Shown piece by piece: positions 36,699-48,786 of a DNA stretch of 64,000 nt. Origin of the DNA: Ficedula albicollis (Eukaryota; Chordata; Aves; Passeriformes; Muscicapidae). Below the pieces are notes generated by a model. That model made no database searches, had not been told where the DNA came from, and was given only the letters and a program-made list of their open reading frames with translations. Location of the stretch: positions 21,588,442 to 21,652,441 of the forward strand of contig NC_021681.1 of the NCBI RefSeq assembly GCF_000247815.1. Direction: 5' to 3'. Positions within the stretch are counted from its first letter, which is position 1. Each line of letters opens with the position of its first letter. The position numbers were made by a program, and so were the translations under genes.

Positions 36699-39537
36699 AC
36701 TAGTACTCCTAATCTGTGGGAAGTCTGTAGTGCAATGTATACTTTGCTCTAAACTACTCTCCTAATCTTTTTACCCCTTCAGAAAAGGGAATAAAAAGAA
36801 AGAGAAGAATTAGCAACACCAAATTACTTCAGCAATTGTGTTAGGCATATTGCAATATACATAATAGATGAGATATTATTAATACAAAGCTATTCCATTG
36901 AGATGCTCTGGATAATATAAACTAGAAGCACTCTTAAAACTAATTCCTTCTCATGCAGCATCTCAAATATTTCTATGTACTTCAATTTTTTATTACTTTT
37001 TGAATGAGCATTATTGGATGCTCTGGATTCTGATTCTCAACTCGGACTCATGTTATTTCCAGGTTAACATATCACTGACATGGTTCTCATTTTATGGGCT
37101 GAGACTTCCTCCTTTGTGGCCAAAGGCCAAGGGATTCCCCTTGATTTGATGATGCTACTTTGCAAAAACTTTTATCTGTGCAACTTGTGGTGGGATCCTA
37201 TGAAGAAATGCACATTTTGGGCGGGGGGGGGAACCTGTATGACATACAGTTCCTTGTAGAAAGAAAAGTCTGACAACACTGAGCATGACAGCAGTGCTAA
37301 TGGCATCAGGAAGTTTGGTGGTACAGCTGGAAAACAAGAGGGCAACACATTATGAGAACAAGACAGGGAATGCAGAGTGTCTCCACTTGTGCTAAGATGT
37401 TTTGGGAGCTTCGAAACAAGATATTTCTAAATATCTTTTTGTTCTGGACCAGAGAACATTCTCCTTTTTACCACCTTCGCAGCTCAGGAATCGAGACCTG
37501 TATGGCACATTTATCTTATGCTTGCAATTCAAAGCAAATTGCTGCTGCAAAACCTTTTAGCATGGCAGTTATATTTCACTTTACTGACAGAGAAAAGGCG
37601 TTGTGTGAAACCTTTTTTGGGAACACACACTTCCTCCCTTCCTGTCTGTTTAAATATGAAAACATCATGAGAATGTTTTTTCTGTGCACTGACAGTCCTT
37701 GCCCATAGATGCCATAACTGCATTTATTTCTGATGGGTTCTGCAAAAAAAAAAAATCCAACTGCACAAAGACAATTCAAGCATCCTTCTTCAGTATAAGA
37801 GGATTTGGTCCTCTTCCTTCATCCACCCAGGTTTGGTGGAAGCTTTTCTGTCTGTTTTGTTTAGTGTTGATGATTATATTAAAAGGGATTCCTAGTGATT
37901 TATCAGATTACCAGACTCTCATTCAGGACTCTGCCAAATTTGCCTGGATAAGCAGTGTTCCATGCAGCTCCTCTTGTAGGTACATCTGCCAACCCATCCT
38001 GGCCCCTTTGTCCTCCAGCTTTTTTCTCTATAATTCAGATATCATCTGATTTTGCATATCACTTCTTTAAAAGGAGTGGCCAGGGCAGGGAGGGAAGGGA
38101 CTCCCTCCTTCAGGGACCCGGGGAAAAACATCCCCAAGTACAGAGCAGGGTGGGCACAGGCACAGGCAGGCATTTGGTGCCAACAGAAAGAAAACTCCCC
38201 ATGGACCAATGGGCCTGAAATTGTCCAGGCACCAAGAGGATGAAATCAAGCTTGGGAGCAAGGCTCTGCCTCCCTCACCTGTATCTTTATGTGGCTCCCC
38301 TCATCCACTTCTCCCTTTAGTTGCTAACCCCCACCAGCACCAAAACCACCTCACTCTTGTCCTCTGCAGAAAGAGCTTCTGTGTGGCTGCTCTCAGAAGC
38401 CAACCAAATATTTCCAGCACTTTGTTCAAACAGGTTTTCCCCTCTTCAAGACATCACCTTTGGTAAACCTCACACAGAGGAAGGATGCTCACAAGCTTTT
38501 GTGTCACCACGACACATCCCTCTTAATTCCCTACAACAGCACTGGGAAGAGAAATGGTTCAGGACACAAAGTTGGATATAAGCAAGTGTACAACCATGAG
38601 GTTGTAAAAATAAAAATAAAACTTAATTCTCAACATCGTTGCACATGCAAATTGCAGAAAAATACAATGAGGTTGATTCCTGACTGCTGTGGGGTTCAGG
38701 AATTTGGCTGTCTCTGGTAGAGCTGAACTCTCAAACCTGCCCTTGGGATCACAGAACAGAGCACGGCAGATTCGAACAGATGTAAGACTAGAAGTACAGA
38801 GCACACAATAATCTGCCTGCCATAGAGATGAAACAAGGAAAAAGAAGAAAGTTGAAGTTCATGGTAATTACACAGGATTTGTCAGGTTCATCCATGAATA
38901 TTTTGGGGCTGGATCACCAGCTGTACTGATTGATAGTGTTCACTGAAGACAAGAGCATTGTATTAGTCTACAGCAACTGCAGACATGGCTCTGCTGAACA
39001 CTGCTTGACACATTTCTTGCACTGACATTGTCTTTAATGTGATGAAGAGCTCAGTGACAGCATTTGTGCAGCCCCTCAGTGCCTCCTGAAACACCCACCC
39101 ACCTCTGCAGCAGCACAGGCTGCATTAGAACTGCATTTTACTTCTGATAAATCCCCTATATCCTCTCTAACAGTCAATTATAGTCGACTATTAAACCCCA
39201 CAGCCTCTCAAGAAAGTATGGATAACTAGGAAAAAGAAAAGGCTGCTACTCTTATTAAAGAAATAACTGCAGGCACATCCACAAACCAACCAGCTTTTAC
39301 TCACAGTACTAATAAGAAAAATTAGTTTATCTGCTTCAGTAGTGAAGTCCATTTTTTCACTTATTTCATCTGTAGAACCATCATTGACTTTTTCTTGGCC
39401 TGTAAAGGCCAAACACAAATGATGTGGTGGATTGTAAGCAGAGGCAATTCTTCAGCTCAGTCAGATTAGAGTTAAACCCCAGCTGCATTTAGGGAGGAAT
39501 TAGACAGAGACTGCACACCTTAGAAAAAAGACAATAT
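36699..39537. other. Single-copy noncoding DNA
   Basis: No gene is recognised. A G run (GGGCGGGGGGGGG) sits at about 37219-37231 and an A run at 37744-37755. 37800-38500 is moderately G+C-rich with overlapping frames of up to 118 aa and no domains. Confidence 0.6.
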
Positions 39538-39671
39538 GATTTTCATCATCCGGTTTTGATGTAGCAATGCAGGTTTCGTGACACACCTGTTCTAACACTG
39601 GGATGATTTTCATCATCCAGTTTTGATGTAGCAATCCAGGTTTCGTGACACACCTGTTCTAACACTGGGCA
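39538..39671. repeat. 67-bp tandem duplication, two copies
   Basis: Copies at 39538-39604 and 39605-39671 share TTTTCATCATCC, GGTTTCGTGACACACCTG and TTCTAACACTGGG. Two changes are visible (CCGG/CCAG, AATGCAGG/AATCCAGG). Overlapping reverse-strand frames simply repeat the same peptide. Confidence 0.95.
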
Positions 39672-40167
39672 GTGAGATTGAAAGGAAAACTTGGAAAGAA
39701 AACTGCAGGGTGAGGTGTGTGTCTTTGATTTGCATACTCCAATTGCTGTGGTGGGGAGCGAGTTGAAGCCTCCTTCCCTTCTCCTCACAGTTTGAAAAAA
39801 GATAATAGGACAAACCCTGTATTATTTTTAAGAGAAGATGTCAAGATGAAAAAATGAAAACGTCAAAAAAGAGGCTGATATACAGCATTACTTAAAGACT
39901 GTTTTGTTGAGAAAAACTGACCAAATGATTTACGAAAGGCTTTTAACAGGGCAGTCTTTGGATTACAGTGAAGATGAAAAATAAATGAAAATCTATTTCA
40001 AGTTTACTTTAGCCTAGTCATTTGACAGATGAGGGCAAAACCTGGCAAGAACACAAGTTTTAATCTTCAGATGTAGTGACTTTATTTGCAGTTTTGCCGA
40101 TTAAAGTTTTCTCAGTGCAAAATAAGAGTTTTTTGGAACATTTGCAGATGTTTTCTGTTGAAATTAA

Positions 40168-40188
40168 TTTTTTTTTTTTTTTTTTTTT
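40168..40188. repeat. Pure T homopolymer, 21 bases
   Basis: Uninterrupted T run after GAAATTAA. A 3' poly-A tail of a retroposed sequence on the minus strand is conceivable, but no target-site duplication or recognisable body was found. Confidence 0.95.
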
Positions 40189-41149
40189 GTGAAGCTCCCA
40201 TGAAAGACACATGAGTAAAAGGACCAAAGATGCTTCTGCTCATGGCACAGAGCTCATACAGACATTGTCCTGACTGTGCTGCAGCCCCTGTGCCCACCAC
40301 CTTCTTCCTTTCCTAATCCTCCTCTCAAGCCTCACTCTTGAAACTCAGCCCTCCTAATTAATTACTGGATCAACCAGCCTAGCATCAAGATGCTCATGGC
40401 TGGAGGTGGATCTTGGAGCATGGGCCCATTCTCAGTATGCCCAGCCTGGCATATTTCTGCCTGGCCAGATGGGTTCACCATCTGCTCCTATTTGAAGGAA
40501 AACTTCCTGGAATTAGGGTTTTCCTCTTAACCTTTGTTTGTACAATCCTTTGCTTCCTCTTTCCTTTTTTTTTTTATTTTTTTTTTTTCCTTTTCCCCCA
40601 AATCACCTGAAGCACATCAGAGGGAGATTTAAAAACTAAAGTGGCAGCTTTGGTGCACACCTGGCATGAAATGAGCACAAAGGCCACTGGTCTGGAGCAG
40701 CCTCAGCACAGCAAAGGGCTCCTTTGTGGGAACGTGGGAACACAGCAGAAATTATTTCTAGTGTATAGGTTTCAGAGAGTGTAGCAAAATCAATCCTAAC
40801 ACCAGGAGTCAAAGGTAACCTTCTGCTGTTTGCTCAAGATATTAGGGCATGCTGTATTATTTCTGAGTATAGAATTTATAGATTGAGACAAGCAGTTGAT
40901 CTCTTTGAGATGAGTGAAAAAAAATAAAAGATGGAAAAATGGAGAGCTGATATCTAATCCTATGAAAATCTGCCACAGTTCTATATTTATGATAAGCCTA
41001 TCCCAGCACATCCTGCTCGAAGTCTTACAGAAAATGTGTTGCTAACTACCAGGGAATCATTGATTTTTTAATTTTTTCCCTTTATAGGTCTACTGCTTAG
41101 CTGTGGTAGAAGCCATAACTTTGAGAGAAGGGTTAAAATTAAAAAAAAA

Positions 41150-41560
41150 AAATCAATATTATCATTATCAAGTAGTGACTACAGTTTATAGCAGCAATAA
41201 TCTCATTTGAAACAGCTTGCAGAAGTACCAGTTGTCATCTACATAAAGTATTACTGGTTTGATCAAGTTATTACATGCAGATATTATTTGATGTTTTGGT
41301 CATTTTGATTTGGTGGCCATCAATATTGCCCAAACCTCACATCTAAACCACATTTGGCCAAGAGCTGCAGTATTTGCTGTCGGCATTCTCTCTTCATTAC
41401 TGCTAAGAGTGACTCATTCCCTCATTAAGAGCAACTAATTTTTAACATCCTGTGCTGTTTCTTGCACTGTGTATTAGTGGAGTGTTTAGATGTGCCCCCA
41501 GTCACTAAGTTCTGTGCTTCCTCCAGTAATGCCTGAAGTTATGAGATCATTTGTCTCTGG
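41150..41560. promoter_or_regulatory. Candidate conserved noncoding element
   Basis: AT-rich repeat-free DNA with TATTATCATTATCAAG, AGTTATTACATGCAG, TTTGGTGGCCATCAATATTG and CATTAAGAGCAACTAATT. The dense ATTA/TAAT and CATCAAT-type cores without any interspersed repeat suggest an enhancer-like element. Conservation cannot be judged here. Confidence 0.35.
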
Positions 41561-44500
41561 TTTTCCACACACGCCTTCTTCCCAGGGAAGCAGCTCCTGC
41601 AGGGTGATGCTTTCTCTCAACAGTTTTCTGAGCATCTTTCTCACATGGTGAGATTCTGAGATGCTACAGCAGATTAGGATGGTCTTCAGGACTGAATCTC
41701 CAGGGCACAGAGCAGCTCTGCTTAGAGTTTATTGTGCCAAAACAGAAATATCCTTATTTATCTAATTGCTGGCAAATGCAAATGTAACCATTCAGAGCTT
41801 CAGGCCTTCTCCTGTGTGCCTTGGAGAAAACCTCCAGCGCTAATTTGATTCATCTTGGAGGTACTTTTAGGTTTTAACTTCTTTTAAAAGCTCCATCTGA
41901 AGACCACAGGCATGAAGGTCACAAGTATTGAATACATAGAGAAGAGACAGGTATTGGTCTTCTAAAATGCTCTGTGTGTTTCCATAAATGAGAATTCATA
42001 ACTGAATGTGTTTGCATCTATATTTATATCATAATTTCAACAGGATGAATGATGACTTGGTTAGGAAAAGGATTAGGTCTGTGATTATTAATATATTGAA
42101 ATTGTAAAGGCAGTAGTTTTTTATCTTACCATGATATTCAAAGCTCTCAATGAGGAAACAAGAGCTGGTTTGCAAGCTTTCATTGTAACAGAATGTAGTG
42201 TTAATCTTTTTGCTGAAGTCCTAATCTATCATTAAATACTTCATGTATGAAATGACAAATACTAAACTTTGTGTGTTAGAACACTGTCTGTTTAGCTTTT
42301 TCCCAAGGACTGGGAGAATTGCTGCTGGCCTGAGACTCCAGGAGATCCCAGAGGTGGAACTAATTGGCTGCAGAAGGAGCTGTCACTCCTGCCCTCCCCT
42401 TGCTCCCATCACAAGGCCACCCTGCCTGCCAATCCAGCTGCTGAGCTGCTGCTATTTTTATCCTTTCATCTTTCCTGATATTGACTTAAAGCCTGTAATT
42501 TGTTACACCTGGAGCTGCATCTATTAAAGTTAAGGTCTAAGAAACATGCCAAGGTCCACCCACGTAGAGCCCATCACTTGTGCAGAAAGTGTTTCAGAGT
42601 GTTCCAAGTTAGCATTAAATGCATTCCAGATGCACAGATTCTCCAGGTAGATGGGCCAGGCACCTGCCACTCATGTTTGCAGAGGCAGGGCTTAGCACCA
42701 AGCTGTGCTGCAGCAGTTTTGATTACCTTATCTACAAGCTAAAAGCAATATAAAATGTTACCACAGGATTATTTTTTTTCCCTAGAGCAATGCACAAAAC
42801 CCTAATGAAATTGCATTTATAATATAACCTCAATAAGAATTTTAATAATGCTTGTTCCTATATCACAGCTGTCAAGAGAAAGAGCCCATATTTCATTTGA
42901 GACAGTGTGGAGTTCTATAGAATAAGAACTTAGAGTGTGTGTCTTAAACTGTGACTATTAGAAGCTCTTAATGATTTAAGAAATAAAAACTTAAACTTAT
43001 TTGTTGCTTGTCCTTCAAAGGAGCAATATTCTGAGCCCAACCTCTCTCCAGAATCACCTACACCAAGCTGCTTTCTCTTGGTGCTTACAGAGAGGCTCTG
43101 AAGCTGCAAATCACACTGCTTGTGGCTCCTGAATGGATTCTCTACATCCCTCTCATTCCAGCTCTCAGTAGTAAGGCTGTCATCTTAGATCCAGGCATTT
43201 CCAAAATCAGTGGGGGTTTTGGGCTGGCTTTGTGCACATGATCCAATCCTCCTGGTTGTCATAACATGAATAATCCTAATTACATCCCTAGTTATGATTA
43301 GGCAAATGCATGTAGGAGCATTCACTCATTCTTGGGCACTGGTGTGAGCTCTGATCAGGTCCCAGAGCTGTGCTGGATAAAAGTTACACCCACACAAGCA
43401 CCTTCCTGGAAGTGGAAGGTGTGCTCAGTTGTGCTCCAAATGAAGGGTGGGAAGAGGGGAAAAAAAAGAGAGAGAAAAAAGTAATCAAGATCTCAGGGTA
43501 CACTGTGATATGCTGCAAAATTTAGCCTGTGTGCAGCTGAAGAGATTGCTGGTGTGAATGGGAACTGCTGGCTGGAGGAAAGCCTGCAAGAGGAAGCTCT
43601 GCTTGTGTGCTTCCACTGATGCTGCCAAAAAACCTCAAAGTTTCACCATGCAACAGAAGTTTTTAACCACCTAAGATGCTTAAATGAAAGAGAAATGCAT
43701 GAGGAAAAGCAACAGTGACTTGCTATGTATCACCATTACTGCTAACATTAGACACTTACAAGGGACTGCTCAGCTGAAGACCACAAGGTATATCACAAAA
43801 TATTTCACAAATCATTAGGTAACTAATGGCAGAGCAGCCAGTGTGAATTAGGCAAGAGACTGAAAGGGTCACTTTGCTCATCCTTTAAGATGGATGCTGG
43901 TGGTGCAGCTCTGAAGCCACAAAAATAGCAGCACAGGGAGTGGGAGAAGACTTTACCAGGCAGACAAGCAGAGCTGCAGAGAGGATTTGGGAAGATGAAC
44001 TTCAATTTTCTGTGTGGGACTTCTGCCAAAGACAGGACAAGCACTTTTCCTTCAGCAGGGCACACAGTGAGATTATGTCAAAGTAATCTCCCCTGGATTT
44101 CACTCGATAGCACAAGCAGAAGAAATCACCTCCCCAAGTAAGAAACACAAAACACTTTTTCTAAATTTCTGAAGAAATGCAATTTCAGATATATCTGGAA
44201 TATTTCTCCTGACCATAAAGCCACCCAACCTTTGTTTTTTAATCTCAAATCACAGCTCACTAGTCAGACAAAGCTGTTTCAAGCTAAGAAAGAGAAACAT
44301 TCACTTGGAAAACAATAAAGTGCTGTGATTGTTATCACTGAGATGGAAAAGGAGATCTGGGAACTGTCTCTTCTTCCTGAAATCTTGTTGGTGTGCTGAT
44401 TCAAGCAGAAATTGTCATCTATGGAATTATCAACAGGTGAGGCTCACTGCTCAGCCAGATGTTTTAGAGCTCTGTTAGGACCATATGTTCTTTGTGACAG

Positions 44501-46194
44501 GTGGGGAATCCTGCCCAGGATACTTTCAAAGCCCTAAATTCACCAGTATCCCAACAGATGAAGTGAAAAAGGTGATTTGTTTGGGGTGCTGGGAAGGAAA
44601 GGAGAGTTTTCCCTTTAAGTCAGGTTGAAGATTTTTAAAAATAGTAACAATAATAAGTGTTTGGGGGTTTTCTTCAAAATATGCTTTTAAAAACTAAGCT
44701 TTCTTGAGAAGTGATACAAATAAATGGGTATGTTTGAGAAGATGATATGAACAGAGAAGCTGTTCATAAATATGATTTCAAAAATGAATATAAATTTGTG
44801 GTTGGTGTCACTGCAGATAAGGAATCAATAAATTTACTACCTCAGCAGGCAGGAGGGAACACTGTCAGCCTTTTTTCCCCACATTGAGTAGCTTTCAGGA
44901 AACCAGGTTTTCAAGAAAATTATGTATTTTGTAGAGGAGAGGAACATTCAGACAGACTCCAGCGTGGTTCCAAAAGCAGTGACTGCAGCAGTACTCAGAG
45001 TTTAGCCTAGTTTAACATAGTGTTATAGAAACTGTGCAGAGCTGCTTCTGCAGATTGTGTTAAACTAAGCTTAGCACCACTTCTGTCATGTCTCTGGAGT
45101 CACTGGGCTCAGTCAATCCCTGCTCATGCAGAGTGCTCTGAGCTCATCACACAGCCCATGCCATGGGGACACTCAGTTACCTCCTGCAAATACAAACCTG
45201 GGCTTTGGTAGGACTGGCCATCATGTATTTCTGCTTGCCTTTATTCAAAATGAGAAAGTGGTCATTCTATTTCCTTTTTATGCTGTTGGGCAGCCCTTGC
45301 CTTCTCACCCCTCATTCTGGATTTGAAGTTTTGGGGTTTAAATGAAGCACCCCCAGAGCAGTGCAAGGGTATGTGAGCAGCAGTGGCTGCTTGGGAGCAG
45401 CTCAGCTTGGCACAAACACCAGGGATAATCACATTTGACTCAGCCTACCCATCAAGCTGAGATCCCCTGAGATCTTGTCTCTGAAGACATGCCAGACTGA
45501 ATTCTCAGGTTCAGAGAAAGTCAGAGGTTAGAGAGGGGTCAACTGTAATTTAAGCATCTCTCCGAGTGCAGTTTTCACTCCCACAGCCCAGTACCAGGAG
45601 AACAAGCACAGGAGGGACACTAAATGCAAGGAGGTCTGAATTAATGCAAAGACTCTGATATCTGCATGTATTCTGAATTTTGTCAGCTGCACAGGGATCC
45701 CTCTGGGATAGCACAGGGATGGGATGCCACCATGCAGAGTGCAGCCTAAGGCCATTTGGCACTGCAAAGCAGTCCCAGAAACACCTCTGTGAGGTCACAG
45801 CATCTGCAAACAGTTCCAAAGCACTGCAACAACCACTTTCCCTAAGGTGCCACTTAGTAAATATATTTTCCCTCTTTTGGTATCTCTCATGTTGGAAAAC
45901 TGCTCTGGTCAAACACAGTGAAGATTTAAACCTCAGCAGGGAGAAAATCCATTTCAATGGAAAGACCATCTTGGTCCTTAAACAAATGGGTCTAAATGTG
46001 TTTTGTATAAATTTGGGATGGAATTACCAGGAAATTTTAGGCATTAGAAGGTGTTTAGCTGTAGGATCAGCCTCCAACAGCAGCAACTGGAGGCGTCCTG
46101 CCAAAGAACACGTTGTCACAGCTGGCAAAAAGTCCCTCAATAACCAGAATGGAAGGTTGAGGAAGGGGTTAAAACCAGGAAAATGCTTTTGGAG

Positions 46195-46366
46195 AAGGCC
46201 AAGGAGCAGCTGACCTTCCTGGCAATGCAAGGACACCATTCCTGGAGGTGTTCTAGGAATGGCTGGATGTGGCACTCGGTGCCAGGGTCTGCATGGCAAG
46301 GTGATCAGTCCAGGGCTGGTCTCAATGATCTCAGAGATCCTTCCCAACCTCAATGACTCTGTGACA
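46195..46366 (+). mobile_element. CR1-type LINE, 3'-terminal fragment
   Basis: The sequence CATTCCTGGAGGTGTTCTAG, GGATGTGGCACTCGGTGCC, AAGGTGATCAGTCCAGGGC, GATCTCAGAGATCCTTCCC and ending CAATGACTCTGTGA follows the 3' untranslated end of an avian CR1 subfamily read forward, including the terminal ATTCTRTG-like word. The 5' border is uncertain; related sequence may extend back to about 46020. It is truncated and non-coding. Confidence 0.85.
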
Positions 46367-46867
46367 GCTGTCTCAGGGCAAGATGAGATGAGGGACATGT
46401 CTGTGCCAGGGGATGTGCCACAGAAGAACCTCAGAGGTCTGTGCTGTCTCCAAGGACAGCAGAGACACCACCCAGCCCTACTTTCAAGGATGAGAGTCCT
46501 AGAAAAGGAACATGCACCAAAAGGTGAGCCTCAAAGCTCCTGAAAAAAAGAGTTAGCAGAGCCTGGCTGTCCTTTGGGTCCCCAAACTCACAGGCTGTGC
46601 TCTCACAGCTGCCTGTTACACATCCACAGGAAAAGGTCTAACCAGATGAGCAACAAGGCATGAGAGCAATTTTTCTTCCTTACTCAAACAGGGCAGGCTA
46701 TTGCTGACACTGAATAGCCTTGGATCAGCAGTAAGATGAAAATGTGCTACTTAGAGAAAAATACAGCCACCTATTTCCTTTAAAACAGGGGTTTAAACCT
46801 CCCAGTACAAAAGGTATTTTGCCCCTTTTTCTCATTAAGCTGTATAGCTCTCATCTAATCAAAATGC

Positions 46868-47064
46868 TGTGCTGATTTAACAGTGTCACTGTGTTCTGTG
46901 AAAAGCTTAAGATAGCTCTTTTATCACCAGTTGGAACACCAGTGACTTGAAATTAGTTGTATACATGTAGGGGAAAACAGACTGTCTGTCCCTCTGCCAG
47001 AACAAACAACTCATCTTCATCTGACTGCATGGAGTAGGGGTAAGCAATCCGTAAGGAGGAACGC
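46868..47064 (+). repeat. Extra 197-bp copy of the duplicated segment's head
   Basis: This begins GCTGTGCTGATTTAACAGTG and ends CAATCCGTAAGGAGGAA. The same 197 bp follow immediately (from about 47065) as the head of the first 1.72-kb unit, with differences seen only in the first bases (GCTGTGCTG here, GCTGCACTG there). Confidence 0.95.
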
Positions 47065-48786
47065 TGCACTGATTTAACAGTGTCACTGTGTTCTGTGAAA
47101 AGCTTAAGATAGCTCTTTTATCACCAGTTGGAACACCAGTGACTTGAAATTAGTTGTATACATGTAGGGGAAAACAGACTGTCTGTCCCTCTGCCAGAAC
47201 AAACAACTCATCTTCATCTGACTGCATGGAGTAGGGGTAAGCAATCCGTAAGGAGGAAGAAGTTTTAGGATCTTAATAACTGTGGGATGGCTGACTCAGC
47301 TTTTTGACATTCTGGTTTAAAAAAAAAAAATTAAAAATCATATAATCTGTACAATCCCATCAGCTGAACAGCAAACTAGCTCTGCAAGCAGCAAACCTCA
47401 GCCCCCCATAAGAGCTCAGGTCTGTGTCTCCTTTTAGTGAGGCTCAGAAAGGTAGTGTGAGAAGGCAAGGTGAATTATTTGGGTTAGTTTTTATGCCTGG
47501 GTTTGTTTTATGAGGCACACAGTTGTGCTAAGGAAAGAGGTGTAAATCCTTGGGGCTGAGGATAGCAGCTGCCTGCCTCCTGCCCACACCTGCCACTGCT
47601 ACCTGCCTGTGCATCCTGCCTATGCCTCCTCCTGGGAAAACAGGAAAGTTTATCTTCTGTCTCTATCCTAATTGTTTCAGTTTTTCTAAACTGAAAAAAT
47701 AAAAAAAAAAAAAATCAGTTCTAGTAAAAAAACCCAAACAAATCTGTTGTCATAGCAACAGAACCTCCCCACCCACCTGTGATCAGAGAATCCTCAGGGC
47801 CCACCAGCAGGGACAGGGATGGACAGGCAGTGCTCCCCCAGATGGGGAGGTTCATTTTGCACCATGATTTCAGGAGCTGCTGGCTCACAGCCCACTGACC
47901 ACCCAGGGGCTGCAGAGCACTGATCCCAAAACCCAGTGCCAGGTGGACACACGGCCCAGGACTAGGAATGAAATGGGAAAATGAATGAAATTGGATCTGG
48001 TTTTCCCCATGTGGAAAGGATCCAAGAGCTTCTGATGGTTTGTGACTTCCATCCCCAGAAGTGCAGCACTTCTGGGAGCACTTCATAAACCTGGCCTAGG
48101 AAAGCAGCTCTGGGTAGTGCTGGCATCAGCCAAAGCCCAGAAGAAAGCCCACATGGTCTATTATTTTTTATGGCACCAACGCACAATGTTAGTCCATGTC
48201 TAAAATTTACCAAACTTTATCTCTGTGCCACACATATTCTTTATCACCTGAAGCTGTCAAACAGCAGCTTGATCAGACAGGATCCCACCAGAGGCAAGAG
48301 GAAGCCTTCAACTCCAGTGTTTCCACAGAAGTAAACCCAAACTGTGAGAGCACAAGGCTTGTCCCTAACTCAGGGAGCAGAGCAAGTCCAGAGCAAGCAT
48401 GGACTGTGTCCCTCTGGATGTTTCACTGCATCTCTGTGACCAGCAGCTCCTCCCAGCCATCCCATCCCTTCCCCAAAATGCTCCACTGTGAATCCAACAC
48501 TGGCACAGGTTCTTCCCACACCTCCTGGGATCTGTCCATCACACCCATCCTTAGGGTTTGCTCCCTCCCAGGTAATGGAAAGCCCAGTCTCACTGGGCTT
48601 AGGGAGCTGTTCTCCTGATCCCCTATCTTTTAAAAAGCTCCTGATTTCCCTCTGCATCTCTCAGCTCACGTTTGGAAAGCAGCTTCTGTGTCCTTAAGTG
48701 GCACTTGCCATTAAATGAGAAACGTTTTTTATCATCGCAGACAAATCTCGATAATGTGCAGAAAGTTGTTCCTTGCATGCAATCAT
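47065..48786 (+). repeat. 1.72-kb tandem duplication, first unit
   Basis: This unit runs from the CTGATTTAACAGTG head to CTTGCATGCAATCATG and is followed at once by a second copy. The offset is 1726 bp at the start and 1722 bp after the A-rich tract near 47696-47714. Four base differences were found: 47408 A/G, 47559 A/G, 47654 C/T and 48216 T/C, plus the A-tract length. No gene is recognised inside it: frames of 95-140 aa overlap on opposite strands without domains. Confidence 0.96.

Larger units (their letters stand above)
39672..46194. other. Single-copy noncoding DNA
   Basis: No gene is recognised over 6.5 kb. Two long T-rich tracts lie at 40168-40188 and 40564-40588. A stretch at 41150-41560 is listed separately as a conserved-element candidate. 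43440-43490 is a purine-rich tract. Frames up to 177 aa (45680-46213) overlap others and carry no domain. Confidence 0.55.

Noticed and set aside
40168..40588. Two long T tracts as poly-A tails of retroposed genes on the minus strand
   Set aside because: No recognisable gene body or target-site duplications were found next to either tract.
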